Source of the DNA: Bacillota bacterium
GTDB lineage: Bacteria > Bacillota > Dethiobacteria > DTU022 > JAAZDU01
NCBI GenBank assembly: GCA_012512665.1
Contig: JAAZDU010000175.1
Location: 1 to 15,975, forward strand
Direction: 5' to 3'
Length of the DNA: 15,975 bases
Shown: in pieces, positions 15,247-15,975 of the stretch
How positions within the stretch are numbered: position 1 is the stretch's first letter
How the letters are laid out: the number at the start of each line of letters is the position of its first letter
Program-made: the position numbers and the translations under genes
The notes under the pieces: generated by a model
Databases searched by the model: none
Seen by the model: only the letters and a program-made list of their open reading frames with translations
What the model was told of the DNA's origin: nothing

Positions 15247-15975
15247 TTAAACTTTCTTCCCCTTAGCTGACATTGCGTCCTGGATCTCTTTGGATTTGGA
15301 ACGATTAACCCACAGGCCAAAAGCCATGGCCAGGACTACCAGTACCCTCAGGGGCTTAAAAAGTGCGCCCCAAAGACGAGCCTGGACAGGAACATCAGGA
15401 TCTACCGGCAAGCCGTAATACTGGGGTTCGTTTTGCAAGACGAAGATAACTCCAGTCCCTGACATCTCTTCCAGGCCGTATATTCTTGCCTTATTTTTAC
15501 CACCAGCCTGTAACTTGCGCACCCTGTCGCTGGCTTTGTTAATTAAATCACTTCGGCCGCCAAATTCAATAGCACCGGTTGGACAGGCGTTAGCGCAGGC
15601 AGGTTTATAGCCATTGGCAACGCGATCATAACAGAAGGTGCACTTGGTGGGTTGGTTGGTCTGGCGCTCAAAGCTTATCACTTTAAATGGGCAGTTGGCT
15701 GCGCAGTAGTTGCAGCCAATGCATTTGTCATAGTCAATAGCAACCGTGCCGACATCTGTGCGGTAAATAGCCCCAACAGGGCAGACTGTAATACAGGCTG
15801 CATCGCTGCAGTGCATGCACCTGTTATTGCCAAAATACCAGTTCAGGCGGCCGTCTTCTTCTACTTCATTGAAGGTAACGCGCATCCAGGTACGGGGAGA
15901 TAAGCTCGGCGGGTTTTCGTAAGTCCCGTTAAAAGTAGTATTTTCCGCCGGAAGCTGGTTCCACTGCTTGCAGGC
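15247..15975 (-). CDS. FdhB/HybA/FdnH-type four-cluster ferredoxin subunit, 5' end beyond the window
   Basis: The last 242 residues are visible; the start lies off the right edge. The visible part opens with ACKQWN, the tail of the first ferredoxin motif in formate dehydrogenase beta subunits. It continues with SLSPRTWMRV and three more cysteine groups (visible residues C53/56/61/65, C85/88/91/95, C112/115/127/131), which together with C2 make four [4Fe-4S] clusters. A single hydrophobic segment (about 205-224) near the C-terminus suggests a membrane anchor, as in FdnH and HybA. Such subunits carry electrons from a molybdopterin or NiFe enzyme to a membrane partner. The catalytic gene would be expected just upstream, outside the window. 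The close link to rnfC suggests that RnfCD is the partner. The exact enzyme is not known. Confidence 0.88.
   Translation of the reverse strand, partial: ACKQWNQLPAENTTFNGTYENPPSLSPRTWMRVTFNEVEEDGRLNWYFGNNRCMHCSDAACITVCPVGAIYRTDVGTVAIDYDKCIGCNYCAANCPFKVISFERQTNQPTKCTFCYDRVANGYKPACANACPTGAIEFGGRSDLINKASDRVRKLQAGGKNKARIYGLEEMSGTGVIFVLQNEPQYYGLPVDPDVPVQARLWGALFKPLRVLVVLAMAFGLWVNRSKSKEIQDAMSAKGKKV

Overview
The window reads as chromosome from an anaerobic, spore-forming member of the Bacillota (Clostridia, Peptococcaceae-like). The basis is strong GGAGG-type ribosome sites, several GTG or TTG starts, a sporulation SPOCS/LysM protein, a CAP-domain protein, an HgdC-type activase with two dehydratase D-component subunits, and rnfC/rnfD beside a ferredoxin-type oxidoreductase subunit. 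No rRNA, tRNA, CRISPR, insertion sequence or phage gene was seen. The genus cannot be fixed from this sequence alone.

Layout. (1) 1-1105 (-): the first 368 codons of guaB (IMP dehydrogenase), with a good sigma-A promoter. Divergent from it, at 1243-1788 (+), is a stand-alone pyruvate-kinase-C-terminal-like protein. (2) 1910-5294 (-): a secreted proline-rich CAP protein, a protein with three SPOCS repeats and two LysM domains (followed by a strong terminator), and a DUF523 protein. (3) 5368-6098 (+): a hotdog thioesterase and a small membrane-anchored protein of unknown role. (4) 6089-9290 (-): two tandem paralogous radical SAM enzymes, then a stand-alone LigD-type 3'-phosphoesterase. This run ends in a terminator hairpin that contains the stop codons of both converging genes. 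(5) 9291-9600: a divergent control region with a near-consensus promoter, two dyads and a tandem 10-mer. (6) 9601-12748 (+): activase plus two 2-hydroxyacyl-CoA dehydratase-type subunits, ending at a strong bidirectional terminator. (7) 12876-15975 (-): an FdhB/HybA-type iron-sulfur subunit (5' end off the window), rnfC and rnfD. The run stops there, without rnfG, E, A or B.

How the genes may work together. The activase would use ATP to drive low-potential electrons into the paired D-component proteins. The substrate is not shown, because no CoA transferase or acyl-CoA dehydrogenase lies nearby. The iron-sulfur subunit, RnfC and RnfD look like one membrane electron-transfer unit, probably joined to an oxidoreductase encoded just past the right edge. 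The SPOCS/LysM and CAP proteins fit spore-envelope or cell-wall work. The most unusual points are the start of the second radical SAM gene (no canonical start codon, although homology and a strong ribosome site lie upstream), the reduced rnfCD operon, the pairing of radical SAM enzymes with a DNA-end-processing domain, and the stop-codon hairpin between converging genes.
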